A stretch of DNA of 64,000 bases from Flavobacterium cheongpyeongense (GTDB lineage: Bacteria > Bacteroidota > Bacteroidia > Flavobacteriales > Flavobacteriaceae), in assembly GCF_003202435.1 (NCBI RefSeq), contig NZ_QJHK01000005.1, positions 62,001-126,000 of the forward strand, given 5' to 3'. Positions 10,201 through 17,860 of this stretch are shown here, one piece after another. How positions within the stretch are numbered: position 1 is the first letter of the stretch; each line of letters begins with the position of its first letter. The position numbers and the translations under genes are program-made. The notes beneath the pieces are model-generated. The model was not told the DNA's origin. It saw only the letters and a program-made list of their open reading frames with translations, and did not search any database.

Positions 10201-10938
10201 GTACTTCTTGTTGAGGATAATCCTGACGTACAGGCCTATTTAAATAATGAATTATCAAATGAATATATTATAATTCAGGAATACAATGGAAAAAAAGGAC
10301 TTGAAACAGCCATAGAGACCATTCCTGATATTATTATTTCGGACATTATGATGCCAGAAATGGAAGGAACTCAATTATGCCGGGCGCTTAAAATGAATGA
10401 AAACACCTGTCACATTCCAATACTCTTACTAACGGCAAAAGGATCTGATGAAAATCAGATTGAGGGGTATGAATTAGGTGCCGAAGCTTATGTAATGAAA
10501 CCTTTCAGCGTAGAAGTTTTAAAGGCACAGATCAAAAGTGTACTGGAAAACAGGCTCATTCTGCAAAACAGACTGGCCCACATCAGCAGTATTCGTCAGC
10601 TTCAGGTTGAATCACCAAACCTGGACAAAGCTTTTCTGACCAAAACCGTTGATTTGATTAGCTCCCATATCGAAGAAACAGATTTTAGTGCTGAAATACT
10701 CGCAAATGAATTAAAAATCAGTCAGAGACAGTTATATAGAAAAATAAAAGCTGTTAGCGGCTGTACTGTTCATGAGTTTATTACAAAAGTCAGAATGGAT
10801 CATGCCAAAAGCTTTCTTCTGAATTCAGACCTCAGTATTTCGCAGATTGCTTATAAAGTAGGTTTTTCAGAAGCCTCTAATTTTTCAAGAACATTCTCGA
10901 AACATTTTGGCTGCAGCCCTTCACAATATGGTAAATGA
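7279..10938 (+). CDS. Hybrid two-component regulator (HTCS) with propeller sensor, kinase, receiver and AraC domain
   Basis: This is a 1219-residue one-protein signalling system. A signal peptide (about 1-26) is followed by a periplasmic region of regulator-propeller repeats (about 30-570; units such as GYIWFGSWNGAYRYDG, GRIWIGGTTGLEYYDP, GNIWAGTSEGLNKI). Next come a Y_Y_Y domain (about 595-665), one membrane helix (about 671-690), HisKA with phospho-acceptor His725 (NISHDLKTPL), a HATPase (N box near 840, DNGIGI near 875), a receiver with phospho-acceptor Asp1022 and Lys1074, and a C-terminal AraC HTH (about 1115-1219). HTCS proteins sense oligosaccharides in the periplasm and activate adjacent polysaccharide-use genes. 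The likely target is the GH2 gene immediately downstream. All key residues are present. Confidence 0.95.
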   Translation: MQRKKHKNYYSFLLIIYFTCLTALDAQNLFFEKISGKEITPVTPIHGIAKDSVGYIWFGSWNGAYRYDGKTFDFYYHNPNDKTSLPNNRIRNIISDKKKGLWFLTFDRKYVKFNYALNSFKIVDSIYVPKSVVKDLGSDSNSANKNKMIDGKRYFLSSHIFTSNELSSGKEYQYTANINHPGYLLDDYITDFFIDEQRIIWLGTRGGDIYKANPNRNPFEMHYSFRKGSVNTKLATVRALTKSGAKVWLGTDEGILIYKNDELDSGDPFYKSNNSIKNVRSLFTDNKGRIWIGGTTGLEYYDPKTNQCKLFINKIMAPKLGTWSVFSLEYHGSGYLWVGLYNGIARVNLADDSIRFFNLSKEINQHSVMDILSVSNHELWLATEGNGIVCVKLASNGNVKNVVPLNSFQKGSKYNSSDNIIFALHKDKHGNIWAGTSEGLNKILLSSAPIRFEKIQLFSETPNSYISSITDDNQGNLWIAHKQGVSMIDIGSNKISNYQKEDRFGLWTFSERAVYKDSFEHQIYFGGKNGYVAFNPNKIKTVIENNRLIFKSLYLNNEKVSPMKLINGKQVLKKDLSQTKEIQLDYENRSFTIELASLNYNKTNKEIFEYRLVGYDEKWIKTSSTHIVYNKITPGNYIFKARIISLNDIKSPILTLEINISAPWYDTLLAKLLFLIVIIGSVYWIFKEILYKERLKNEIKLSKLNTEKQEEINREKLEFFTNISHDLKTPLTLIADPVKQLENKDLSPNEKALYFSIINRNLNYLTRLIQQILDFRKSEIGKLKLNTNTQDFNIFIEECYNTFKYIADKRNINFKLEVDQTTLNCYLDFEKTEQILINIISNALKYTPNGGIVLLSAQLNNNTLEIRVQDNGIGIESKELEKIFEPFNNSGPNPFHGYSSGIGLSLTKSLVEFLDGAITIESTVGQGTTVIVSLPFNASSETPFICSKQISIATLEDKSFDNLSIVQDTNNKLTVLLVEDNPDVQAYLNNELSNEYIIIQEYNGKKGLETAIETIPDIIISDIMMPEMEGTQLCRALKMNENTCHIPILLLTAKGSDENQIEGYELGAEAYVMKPFSVEVLKAQIKSVLENRLILQNRLAHISSIRQLQVESPNLDKAFLTKTVDLISSHIEETDFSAEILANELKISQRQLYRKIKAVSGCTVHEFITKVRMDHAKSFLLNSDLSISQIAYKVGFSEASNFSRTFSKHFGCSPSQYGK

Positions 10939-10990
10939 AAAGTACTGACATTTAATTTAATCTACGCTTCTTATTATTTTAAATTTCTTA

Positions 10991-11024
10991 ACTGCTGATG
11001 ATAAAAATCGTCAGCAGTTTTTTA
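10991..11024 (+). terminator. Terminator after the HTCS gene
   Basis: Arms ACTGCTGA (10991-10998) and TCAGCAGT (11011-11018), with further GAT/ATC pairing inside, are followed by TTTTTATT. It separates the regulator from the GH2 gene, which therefore has its own promoter. Confidence 0.85.
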
Positions 11025-11105
11025 TTATGCCAACAAACAAACCTTATTAATTATCTATAAATCAAATCTATAAATATAAAAACAGTTTGTTATCATAAAC
11101 TGACA

Positions 11106-11170
11106 TGGCAGAATATGATAGGAATTGGCAAATTTTGATAGCAGAAAAACAGCATATAAAACTAAATTTG
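11106..11170 (+). promoter_or_regulatory. GH2 promoter with 20-bp-spaced direct repeat (candidate HTCS site)
   Basis: TGGCA-N5-TGATAG occurs at 11106-11121 and again at 11126-11141, an exact 20-bp period. Twenty-one bases after the second copy is the -7 box TAAATTTG (11163-11170). Two direct repeats two helical turns apart, just upstream of the -33 region, is the classic arrangement for AraC-type activators, and the AraC-domain HTCS is encoded next door. An 11-bp inverted repeat (TTGGCAAATTT 11125-11135 with AAATTTGCCAA 11164-11174) overlaps both the repeat and the -7 box. No -33 TTG lies at the normal distance, which fits an activator-dependent promoter. Confidence 0.65.
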
Positions 11171-11231
11171 CCAAAGCTTCTCACCGTTTTTTAACAGAAG
11201 CCTAAAGATTACTAATTCATTAAGAACCAAC

Positions 11232-14222
11232 ATGACCAGAACGTTTTTTTATCCTCTCTTCACTTTATTACTTCTGCTTGCCAACTTTACATTTGCACAA
11301 AAACAAAATTCTGAGGGCAACAAATATAATTTTAATTATGACTGGAGACTTTTTACAGGTGATGATAATCAGGCAAAAAATGTGTCTTATAATGATAAAA
11401 ACTGGACAAAAGTAAATCTTCCTTACGCCTGGAATCAGACAGAAGCTTTTAAAGTAGATATTACAAGATTATCAACAGGCATTGCATGGTACCGCAAATC
11501 ATTTCAGCTTCCTGAAAAATCAAAAAATCAAAAAGTCTTCATCGAATTTGAAGGTGTAAGACAAATGGGGGAGATTTATGTAAATGGTGAATTCGTGGGA
11601 AGACATGAAAATGGCGCTATGGCTTTTGGTTTCGATATTACTCCTTTAGTAAAGCCTTTTCCTCAGGAAAATGTTATTGCCGTAAAAACAGATAACGACT
11701 GGAAATACAAGGAGAAAACTACTGGCTCGGGATTTCAGTGGAATGATAAAAACTTCAATGCTAATTACGGTGGCATTCCTAAGAATGTTTATCTGCATAT
11801 AAAATCAAATGTATACCAAACCCTGCCTCTATTTTCAGGTTTGGGTACAACGGGTACTTACGTATATGCATCAGATATTGATATTTCAAAAAAGAAAGCC
11901 CTAATCAATGTTTTATCACAAGTTAAAAATGAGCAGTCAGTGGCTGTAAATGCACAATTAAAAATTAGTGTTGCAGACCTGGACGGAAAAGTGGTTGCAA
12001 CTTTTACAGGAGAAACTGCTAAAATATATCCTAATGAAATAAAAGATTTAAAAGCCTCCAAAGCTTTGAATAACCTGAATTTCTGGAGCTGGGGTTACGG
12101 TTATCTATACAATATCAAAAGTGAATTGGTTGTAAACAATAAAGTTGTGGACCACACCACGATTCGCACTGGATTTCGAAAAACCAAATTCGAAAAAGGA
12201 ATGATCTGGCTCAACGATCGTGTAATTATGATCCACGGTTATGCACAGCGAACGAGTAACGAATGGCCGTCATTAGGAATGTCAGTTCCGGCCTGGATGA
12301 GTGATTACAGCAACAGTAAGATGATCGAAAGTAACGGTAATCTGGTACGCTGGATGCACATTACGCCCTGGAAACAGGATGTTGAATCCTGTGACAGAGT
12401 TGGTTTAATTCAGGCAATGCCGGCAGGGGATTCTGAAAAAGATGTTACCGGAAGACGATGGGAACAGCGTACCGAGTTAATGCGCGATGCTATTATTTAC
12501 AACCGAAACAATCCGAGTATTTTGTTCTACGAATGTGGCAATGAAAGCATTTCTGAAGAACACATGGCAGAAATGAAAGTCATTCGGGATAAGTACGACC
12601 CTAATGGAGGACGTGCCATAGGAAGCAGGGAAATGCTGGACAGCAAAATAGCGGAGTATGGCGGGGAAATGTTATATATCAACAAAAGTGCAAGACTTCC
12701 TTTTTGGGCCACAGAATACAGTCGTGACGAAGGTCTGCGCAAATACTGGGACGAGGAAACGCCACCTTTTCATAAGGAAGGAACGGGCGGTACAACGCAT
12801 ACCAATGTTAACGGAACAAAAGTAGCAGACGCAAGCGCCTATAATCATAATCAGGACACCCATGCCATAGAAAATGTAACACGCTGGTATGATTACTATC
12901 GGGAGCGTCCAGGAACGGGTGCAAGAGTAAGTTCGGGAGGTGTGAATATTATTTTCTCCGACAGTAATACGCATTTCAGAGGGGCTGAAAATTACAGAAG
13001 GAGCGGTGAAGTTGATCCGATGAGGATTCCTAAAGACGGTTTTTATGCCCATAAAGTCATGTGGGATGGATGGGTAGATATCGAAAGTCCAGGCGCTCAT
13101 ATTATTGGGCACTGGAACTATGACAGTGATATTACCAAAAAAGTTACTGTAGTATCATCTGCTGATACAGTAGAGTTATTTATTAACAACAAAAGCTTCG
13201 GAAAGGGCATTCAGTCCGACCGATTTTTATTCAGCTTCGACAATATAAAGTTTGAACCGGGAACTATTCATGCAGTTGGATATGACAGCACAGGTAAAAA
13301 AATCTGTGAAACGGAAATTAAAACCGCAGGCAAACCTGCAGCTGTTAAACTAACTCCCATTCAAAGACCAGGAGGAACATTCGCAGATGGCAATGATGTT
13401 GCAATTGTAGAAGTTGAAGTGGTAGATGACAAGGGAAACCGCTGTCCAACAGCATTGAATATGATCAATTTTGATGTTCAGGGACTGGGTACTTTTATTG
13501 GCGGAATAGCTCAGGGTCCGGATAATTACATCGGTTCGAAAAATATTCCTGTTGAATGTGGGGTTAACCGAATCATGGTAAGAGCCGGGGTAAAGCAAGG
13601 AGAAATTAAAATTAGTGCCTCTTCTGAAAATCTTAAAACCGGTACTTTGGTCATTAAAACTATTCCGGCAGACAGCAGAAAACTTGCCACAATTATGCCG
13701 GATTATAAACTGCCTTCTTATACCCAAAAAGGGCCGTCACCAAGTACGCCCTCTTTTAAAAAAACCAGAACACCGATTACTATAATTGATGCCAAAACAA
13801 ATTCTAACCAGTCTGATGCAGCTAAAAGTTTTGATGATAACGAATTAACCGAATGGTCGAACAGTAAAGACGGAAGTCCGGTAATTGAATTTGAACTGGA
13901 ACGTGAAGCTCTTATTAATCAGGCAGTAATAAAATTTGCAGGATGGAGAAGCAAAAAATATCCTATCCGGATTTATGTAAACGATAAGGAAGTATTTAAT
14001 GGCACTACGCCAACCAGTTTAGGATATGTAACACTGGAATGCAAGCCTTCAAAAGGCAAAAAAGTGAGAATTGAACTGGCTGGCGTCACTAAAGACAGTA
14101 ATGAAATCAATTTGGTTGAAATCACTGGTAAAGTGGACCAGGCCGGATTAAAATCAGGAGATAAAAAGAATGGCGAATTACCAATCGTAGAAGTAGAATT
14201 TTATGAGCCTCTTGACAAATAA
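11232..14222 (+). CDS. Glycoside hydrolase family 2 (beta-galactosidase/beta-glucuronidase type), exported
   Basis: This 996-residue enzyme has a signal peptide (about 1-22, ending TFAQ). The order is GH2 sugar-binding domain (about 35-195), GH2 immunoglobulin-like domain (about 200-310), TIM barrel (about 315-620), Ig-like C-terminal domains, and a final F5/8-type (discoidin) carbohydrate-binding domain (about 850-965). The acid/base is Glu438 in CGNES and the nucleophile Glu495 in WATEYS. It should release terminal beta-linked sugars with retention, in the periplasm or at the surface. The neighbouring uxuBA genes make a glucuronide substrate possible, but the sequence does not settle galactoside versus glucuronide. 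It is probably activated by the adjacent HTCS. Confidence 0.9.
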   Translation: MTRTFFYPLFTLLLLLANFTFAQKQNSEGNKYNFNYDWRLFTGDDNQAKNVSYNDKNWTKVNLPYAWNQTEAFKVDITRLSTGIAWYRKSFQLPEKSKNQKVFIEFEGVRQMGEIYVNGEFVGRHENGAMAFGFDITPLVKPFPQENVIAVKTDNDWKYKEKTTGSGFQWNDKNFNANYGGIPKNVYLHIKSNVYQTLPLFSGLGTTGTYVYASDIDISKKKALINVLSQVKNEQSVAVNAQLKISVADLDGKVVATFTGETAKIYPNEIKDLKASKALNNLNFWSWGYGYLYNIKSELVVNNKVVDHTTIRTGFRKTKFEKGMIWLNDRVIMIHGYAQRTSNEWPSLGMSVPAWMSDYSNSKMIESNGNLVRWMHITPWKQDVESCDRVGLIQAMPAGDSEKDVTGRRWEQRTELMRDAIIYNRNNPSILFYECGNESISEEHMAEMKVIRDKYDPNGGRAIGSREMLDSKIAEYGGEMLYINKSARLPFWATEYSRDEGLRKYWDEETPPFHKEGTGGTTHTNVNGTKVADASAYNHNQDTHAIENVTRWYDYYRERPGTGARVSSGGVNIIFSDSNTHFRGAENYRRSGEVDPMRIPKDGFYAHKVMWDGWVDIESPGAHIIGHWNYDSDITKKVTVVSSADTVELFINNKSFGKGIQSDRFLFSFDNIKFEPGTIHAVGYDSTGKKICETEIKTAGKPAAVKLTPIQRPGGTFADGNDVAIVEVEVVDDKGNRCPTALNMINFDVQGLGTFIGGIAQGPDNYIGSKNIPVECGVNRIMVRAGVKQGEIKISASSENLKTGTLVIKTIPADSRKLATIMPDYKLPSYTQKGPSPSTPSFKKTRTPITIIDAKTNSNQSDAAKSFDDNELTEWSNSKDGSPVIEFELEREALINQAVIKFAGWRSKKYPIRIYVNDKEVFNGTTPTSLGYVTLECKPSKGKKVRIELAGVTKDSNEINLVEITGKVDQAGLKSGDKKNGELPIVEVEFYEPLDK

Positions 14223-14252
14223 TCATAAAAACCCGAATCCCTAAAATAAATT

Positions 14253-14296
14253 AATCCCAAATTTTACTTTTATAGCGTAAAATTTGGGATTTTGAT
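14253..14296. terminator. Bidirectional terminator
   Basis: A 15-bp perfect inverted repeat, AATCCCAAATTTTAC (14253-14267) with its complement at 14277-14291, lies between the convergent GH2 gene and the SIMPL gene. T-rich DNA follows on the plus strand. Confidence 0.8.
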
Positions 14297-14340
14297 AGAT
14301 TTTGTTTTAGTTATTGAAGTTCCAGATTAAGATTTTATAA

Positions 14341-15030
14341 CTAATCTAAAATAAAACTAACACTTACATTTGCGGTTATTTCAATTTCTCCAATTGCAAG
14401 AGTTTCGTTTGAAGCACCGGCATCAGCTGATTCTTTCATTCTCATTGAAGCATACATAGGCTGTGGATGGTAAGTTTGTGAATTATCAGAAATAACAAAT
14501 GCTTTTCCAACTTTTTGACCTACTACTGAAACATAATCTTCAGCTTTTGCTTTTGCATCTTTCATAGCTAATTTTCTGGCCTCAGACTGCAATTGGGCTT
14601 CTTTAGAGGATTCAAAAGTTACTTTATCAATACGATTGATTCCCTGTTGTACTAAACCCTCCATTAACTCGTCATATTTAGACAAATCTTTGACCACAAT
14701 TTCAATGGTTTGTGTCGCATTATAACTTGTTTTCTTCTTTTCGTAATCATACTGCGGATTAAGCGCAACTTGTCTGGTTTTAAAATCAACTGTTGGGATA
14801 TTCATTTTTTTAATGAATTTTAAAACAGCATCTATCTTTTCGTCGTTTTGTTTTTTGACCTCTTTAGCATTATTCCCTTTTGTTTCAACGGTTGCTGAAA
14901 TACAAACCTGATCAGGTGCTACTTTTACTTTTCCTTCCCCATTAACACTAATTAGAGGAATTTGTTTATTTTCCTGACCGTAAGAAATGGTCATCAACAT
15001 AATTGTTAAAAATAATACTAGTTTTTTCAT
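14341..15030 (-). CDS. SIMPL-domain (DUF541) exported protein
   Basis: This 229-residue protein has a signal peptide (about 1-18, MKKLVLFLTIMLMTISYGQ). The rest is one SIMPL/DUF541 domain: ISVNGEGKVKVAPDQVCISATVET at the start, the central YNATQTIEIVVKDLSKYDEL, and AMKDAKAKAEDYVSVVGQKVGK in the second half. SIMPL proteins form oligomers in the periplasm; some bacterial members affect oxidative stress tolerance, but their molecular role is poorly known. It lies 52 bases downstream of the rhomboid gene on the same strand and may be co-transcribed with it. Confidence 0.88.
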   Translation of the reverse strand: MKKLVLFLTIMLMTISYGQENKQIPLISVNGEGKVKVAPDQVCISATVETKGNNAKEVKKQNDEKIDAVLKFIKKMNIPTVDFKTRQVALNPQYDYEKKKTSYNATQTIEIVVKDLSKYDELMEGLVQQGINRIDKVTFESSKEAQLQSEARKLAMKDAKAKAEDYVSVVGQKVGKAFVISDNSQTYHPQPMYASMRMKESADAGASNETLAIGEIEITANVSVSFILD

Positions 15031-15082
15031 TTTTGTTATATTTTAAATTATTGATAATGGCATTTCAAAAGTTATGCCAGCA

Positions 15083-15721
15083 TTATAATTTATTCATTTT
15101 AGCCATTATGAAAAGTAGTATAATAGGAATTGCCAATGCAATTGTCATCAAGCTATGATCCATAATCAATGATGGTTCTTTTATCAAAGTAATCAAATAA
15201 CCTCCTACAGCTCCTCCAAAATGTGCCGTATGACCAATATTGTCATTTTTGGCCTTCATTCCATAAATAGAATATAATAAATATAAAATTCCGAAAAGAT
15301 AAGCAGGAACCGAAATAATAAAATATAAATCTATATTCGAATTTGGTTCAAGCAAAATCGCAGCATACAAAACTCCCGTAACAGCTCCCGAAGCGCCTAC
15401 AGCACGATAACTATAATCATTTTTATGAAAAAGCATTGTAAGGAGACTTCCAAAAATTAAACTCCCAAAATAAACTAAAGCAAACGAATAATTACCTAGA
15501 TAATCAATAACAGTAGGAGCAAAAAACCAAAGTGTCAGCATATTAAATGCTAAATGCATCATATCTACATGCAAAAAACCAGACGAAAGCATCCTGATTT
15601 GCTCTCCCGACCGAATACTTCCAACGTGAAATTCATACTTCCTGAAAAAATAAATATCATTGAAACCTTTATAACTAATAACAGCATTTGCAACGATAAT
15701 ACCTAATAAAATGATATTCAT
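15083..15721 (-). CDS. Rhomboid-family intramembrane serine protease
   Basis: This is a 212-residue polytopic membrane protein with about six helices. The catalytic dyad is visible: Ser111 in GASGAVTG and His167 in HTAHFGG. The early HVDMMHLAFNM segment (residues 51-61) is the rhomboid HxxxxHxxxN signature. Rhomboids cut substrate proteins within the membrane. The size fits compact bacterial rhomboids without extra domains. The substrate is unknown. It lies upstream of the SIMPL gene on the same strand. Confidence 0.92.
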   Translation of the reverse strand: MNIILLGIIVANAVISYKGFNDIYFFRKYEFHVGSIRSGEQIRMLSSGFLHVDMMHLAFNMLTLWFFAPTVIDYLGNYSFALVYFGSLIFGSLLTMLFHKNDYSYRAVGASGAVTGVLYAAILLEPNSNIDLYFIISVPAYLFGILYLLYSIYGMKAKNDNIGHTAHFGGAVGGYLITLIKEPSLIMDHSLMTIALAIPIILLFIMAKMNKL

Positions 15722-15812
15722 AAATAATAATTATTGTGAGTTGTAAATATAATCATTCTCCTAATAAAGGTTAGAGAATTACTAAAATTTAAAGTTGGCA
15801 TTTTTTTTATTT

Positions 15813-15820
15813 TATCTTTG
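15813..15820 (+). promoter_or_regulatory. -7 box before the LpxL-like gene; decides its start
   Basis: TATCTTTG matches TAnnTTTG, with a TTG about 17 bases upstream (15794-15796). The box overlaps the GTG at 15820 that would otherwise be the longest start, so transcription begins after that GTG and the ATG at 15835 must be used, with a leader under 12 nt. Confidence 0.6.
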
Positions 15821-15834
15821 TGAAAAAAAGTTCG

Positions 15835-16704
15835 ATGCAGTTCCTTGTTTATATTTTAGCCTATCCCTTACTTTGGCTTATTTCTATTCTTCCATTTAGA
15901 ATATTTTACTGGTTTTCAGATTGTGTTTATTTTTTGGTATATTATATTATTGGCTACCGTAAAAAAGTGGTTCAAGCCAATCTGGCGCTTGCTTTGCCGC
16001 ATTTAAGCGATGCTGAACGAAAAAAAATAGAAAAGAAATTTTACCAGCACATGTGCGATATGTTTTTAGAAATGATCAAAACAATGAGCATTTCTGCTGA
16101 AGAAATGGAAAAAAGATTTCATGTAACGAATATTGATTTGATATTGGATTATGCAAAAAAAGGAAAAAGTGTAATTCTCGTGGCTTCGCATTATGCAAGT
16201 TATGAATGGCTTTTGACTATTAATCCAAAACTTGGCTTTCAGGGTATTGCTGTTTATAAAAAACTGGCTAATCCGTATTTCGACAAATTAATTCGGAAAA
16301 TTCGTTCAAAATATAACACTGAATTAATCGAAACAAAAAAAGCTATTCCGTTGATGGCGCAAAATCAACGTGACGGAAAATTAAGTTTATATGGATTAGC
16401 AAGCGATCAGTCACCAAAATTAGATCGTATCTTTCATGCAAGCAGTTTTATGGGAATTGAAGTTCCTGTGCATACGGGCGCCGAAATGCTGGCAAAAAAA
16501 TACGATTTAAGTGTAATATTCGTAAAAGTAAAAAAAGTAAAAAGAGGTTATTATGAAGCTACCTTTTTATCTCTGGCTGACAATTCAAAAGATTACGAAG
16601 ATTTTAAAATTACAGAAATGTATTTAAAGGAAGTAGAAAAACAAATTTATGAAGAACCGGAATACTATTTGTGGACACATAAAAGATGGAAGCATAAAAA
16701 ATAA
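15835..16704 (+). CDS. LpxL/HtrB-type lysophospholipid or lipid A acyltransferase
   Basis: From the ATG at 15835 the product has 289 residues; a GTG at 15820 would add five but lies in the -7 box. An N-terminal membrane anchor (MQFLVYILAYPLLWLISILP) is followed by GYRKKVVQANLALALP, typical of the LpxL/HtrB family. The acyltransferase motif is HYASYEW (His and Glu in HxxxxE spacing), about residues 120-126. A later LYGLASDQSPK segment corresponds to the family's conserved Asp-Gln-x-Pro region. In Bacteroidetes such proteins add a secondary acyl chain to lipid A or act in ornithine/aminolipid synthesis; which applies cannot be told here. Confidence 0.85.
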   Translation: MQFLVYILAYPLLWLISILPFRIFYWFSDCVYFLVYYIIGYRKKVVQANLALALPHLSDAERKKIEKKFYQHMCDMFLEMIKTMSISAEEMEKRFHVTNIDLILDYAKKGKSVILVASHYASYEWLLTINPKLGFQGIAVYKKLANPYFDKLIRKIRSKYNTELIETKKAIPLMAQNQRDGKLSLYGLASDQSPKLDRIFHASSFMGIEVPVHTGAEMLAKKYDLSVIFVKVKKVKRGYYEATFLSLADNSKDYEDFKITEMYLKEVEKQIYEEPEYYLWTHKRWKHKK

Positions 16705-16708
16705 AAAA

Positions 16709-16863
16709 AGGCTGTCCGGAAAGTACAATCAATTGTTATATTTTTTATTTCGGTAATAATTTAATAAAACATTGTCTTTTCAAAGAGCTTTTACTGATAT
16801 ATAGTTAAAAAAAAAACTGAAAATTTATTGGTAATTTTCAGGTTTTTACTTTTTAGACAGCCT
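16709..16863. repeat. 155-base stretch bounded by AGGCTGTC inverted repeats, with internal terminator
   Basis: AGGCTGTC (16709-16716) and its complement GACAGCCT (16856-16863) bracket 139 bases without coding. Inside, CTGAAAATT (16817-16825) pairs with AATTTTCAG (16833-16841), flanked by A and T runs, as a bidirectional terminator between the convergent neighbours. The short terminal inverted repeats could mark a small miniature transposable element or simply an outer terminator stem. Confidence 0.5.
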
Positions 16864-16885
16864 CTCTTTTGTGAAGCGATTTATT

Positions 16886-17740
16886 TTATTCTTTTACGAG
16901 ATAAATACCATCTTCTTTAATTTCAATGAGCTTTTCTTTATACAAAGCTCCAATAGCTTTTTTAAAGGTTTTTTTACTCATTTTCAAAACCGTCTTAATG
17001 TCTTCTGGGTGTGAACTATCATTTAAGCGTAAAAAGCCCCGACTTGCACGAAGCTCGTCTAAAATTTTCTCCGCATTTGGTTCTACACTCTGATAGCCCT
17101 GAATTTGCAAAGCCACATCTATTTTGTTATCAGGACGAATATTTTTGATGTAGCCCCTCATTCTGTCTCCGGTCCTTATCGAATCATCATAAACTTCGTC
17201 TTTATACAGTAACCCTTTGTGTTGTTCATTGATGATTACATTAATTCCTAATTCGGTGATATGTGATACGATCAAATCAACTTCTTCGCCTTTTTCAACT
17301 GTAAGATGATCATTCTTTAAAAATTGATTTAACTTACTTGAAGCCACCAAACGCTTGGTTTTTTCATCCATATAAAGGTAAACCAAATAACGTTTTCCTT
17401 TTTCCATCGGACGTGCCTGTTCTTTAAACGGAACCAGAATATCTTTTTCCATTCCCCAATCCATAAAAGCTCCAACCTGATTAGTGTAGTTTACTCTCAA
17501 CAGAGCAAATTCGTTCAATAAAATATAAGGTTCAAGTGTTGTTGCAACCGGACGCTGTTCATGATCCAGATAAACAAAAACAATAAGCTCCTCGCCTATT
17601 TCAAATTCATTTGGAACATATTTATTGGGTAATAATATATCATGAATTCCCTCAGGGTCTTTTTCAGGATTTCCTAAAAATAATCCAACTTTGGTATCAC
17701 GCAATATGGTAAGTGCATTGTATTTTCCTATTTCAATCAT
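16886..17740 (-). CDS. cvfB: CvfB-family S1-like RNA-binding protein
   Basis: This 284-residue cytoplasmic protein begins MIEIGKYNALTILRDTKVGLFLGNP, the usual CvfB N-terminus. It contains several S1-type OB folds (GAFMDWGMEKDILVPFKEQ about residues 90-110; GYIKNIRPDNKIDVAL about 190-205) and a C-terminal winged-helix segment (TFKKAIGALYKEKLIEI). Family length is about 280. CvfB binds RNA and influences virulence and other gene expression in Staphylococcus; its role in Bacteroidetes is not established. It is the gene downstream of menD on the minus strand, behind a weak hairpin. Confidence 0.9.
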   Translation of the reverse strand: MIEIGKYNALTILRDTKVGLFLGNPEKDPEGIHDILLPNKYVPNEFEIGEELIVFVYLDHEQRPVATTLEPYILLNEFALLRVNYTNQVGAFMDWGMEKDILVPFKEQARPMEKGKRYLVYLYMDEKTKRLVASSKLNQFLKNDHLTVEKGEEVDLIVSHITELGINVIINEQHKGLLYKDEVYDDSIRTGDRMRGYIKNIRPDNKIDVALQIQGYQSVEPNAEKILDELRASRGFLRLNDSSHPEDIKTVLKMSKKTFKKAIGALYKEKLIEIKEDGIYLVKE

Positions 17741-17831
17741 ATTCTTGAGTTCTAAGCCAGAAATTAGCTAAGTTTTAAAGTACAAATGTACGAAGTTTGA
17801 AAATGGTACAGCCAAAAAAATACTGATATAT

Positions 17832-17852
17832 AAAAAGCGCCTCAGCGACGCT
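17832..17852 (-). terminator. Weak terminator after menD
   Basis: On the minus strand AGCG (17852-17849) and CGCT (17839-17836) form a short GC stem followed by TTTTTATA. It is placed right after the menD stop. Confidence 0.45.
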
Positions 17853-17860
17853 CTTACTCT

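Noticed and set aside
12672..13112. 146-codon minus-strand frame inside the GH2 gene
   Set aside because: It is the reverse shadow of a strongly supported GH2 coding region that includes the catalytic Glu residues.
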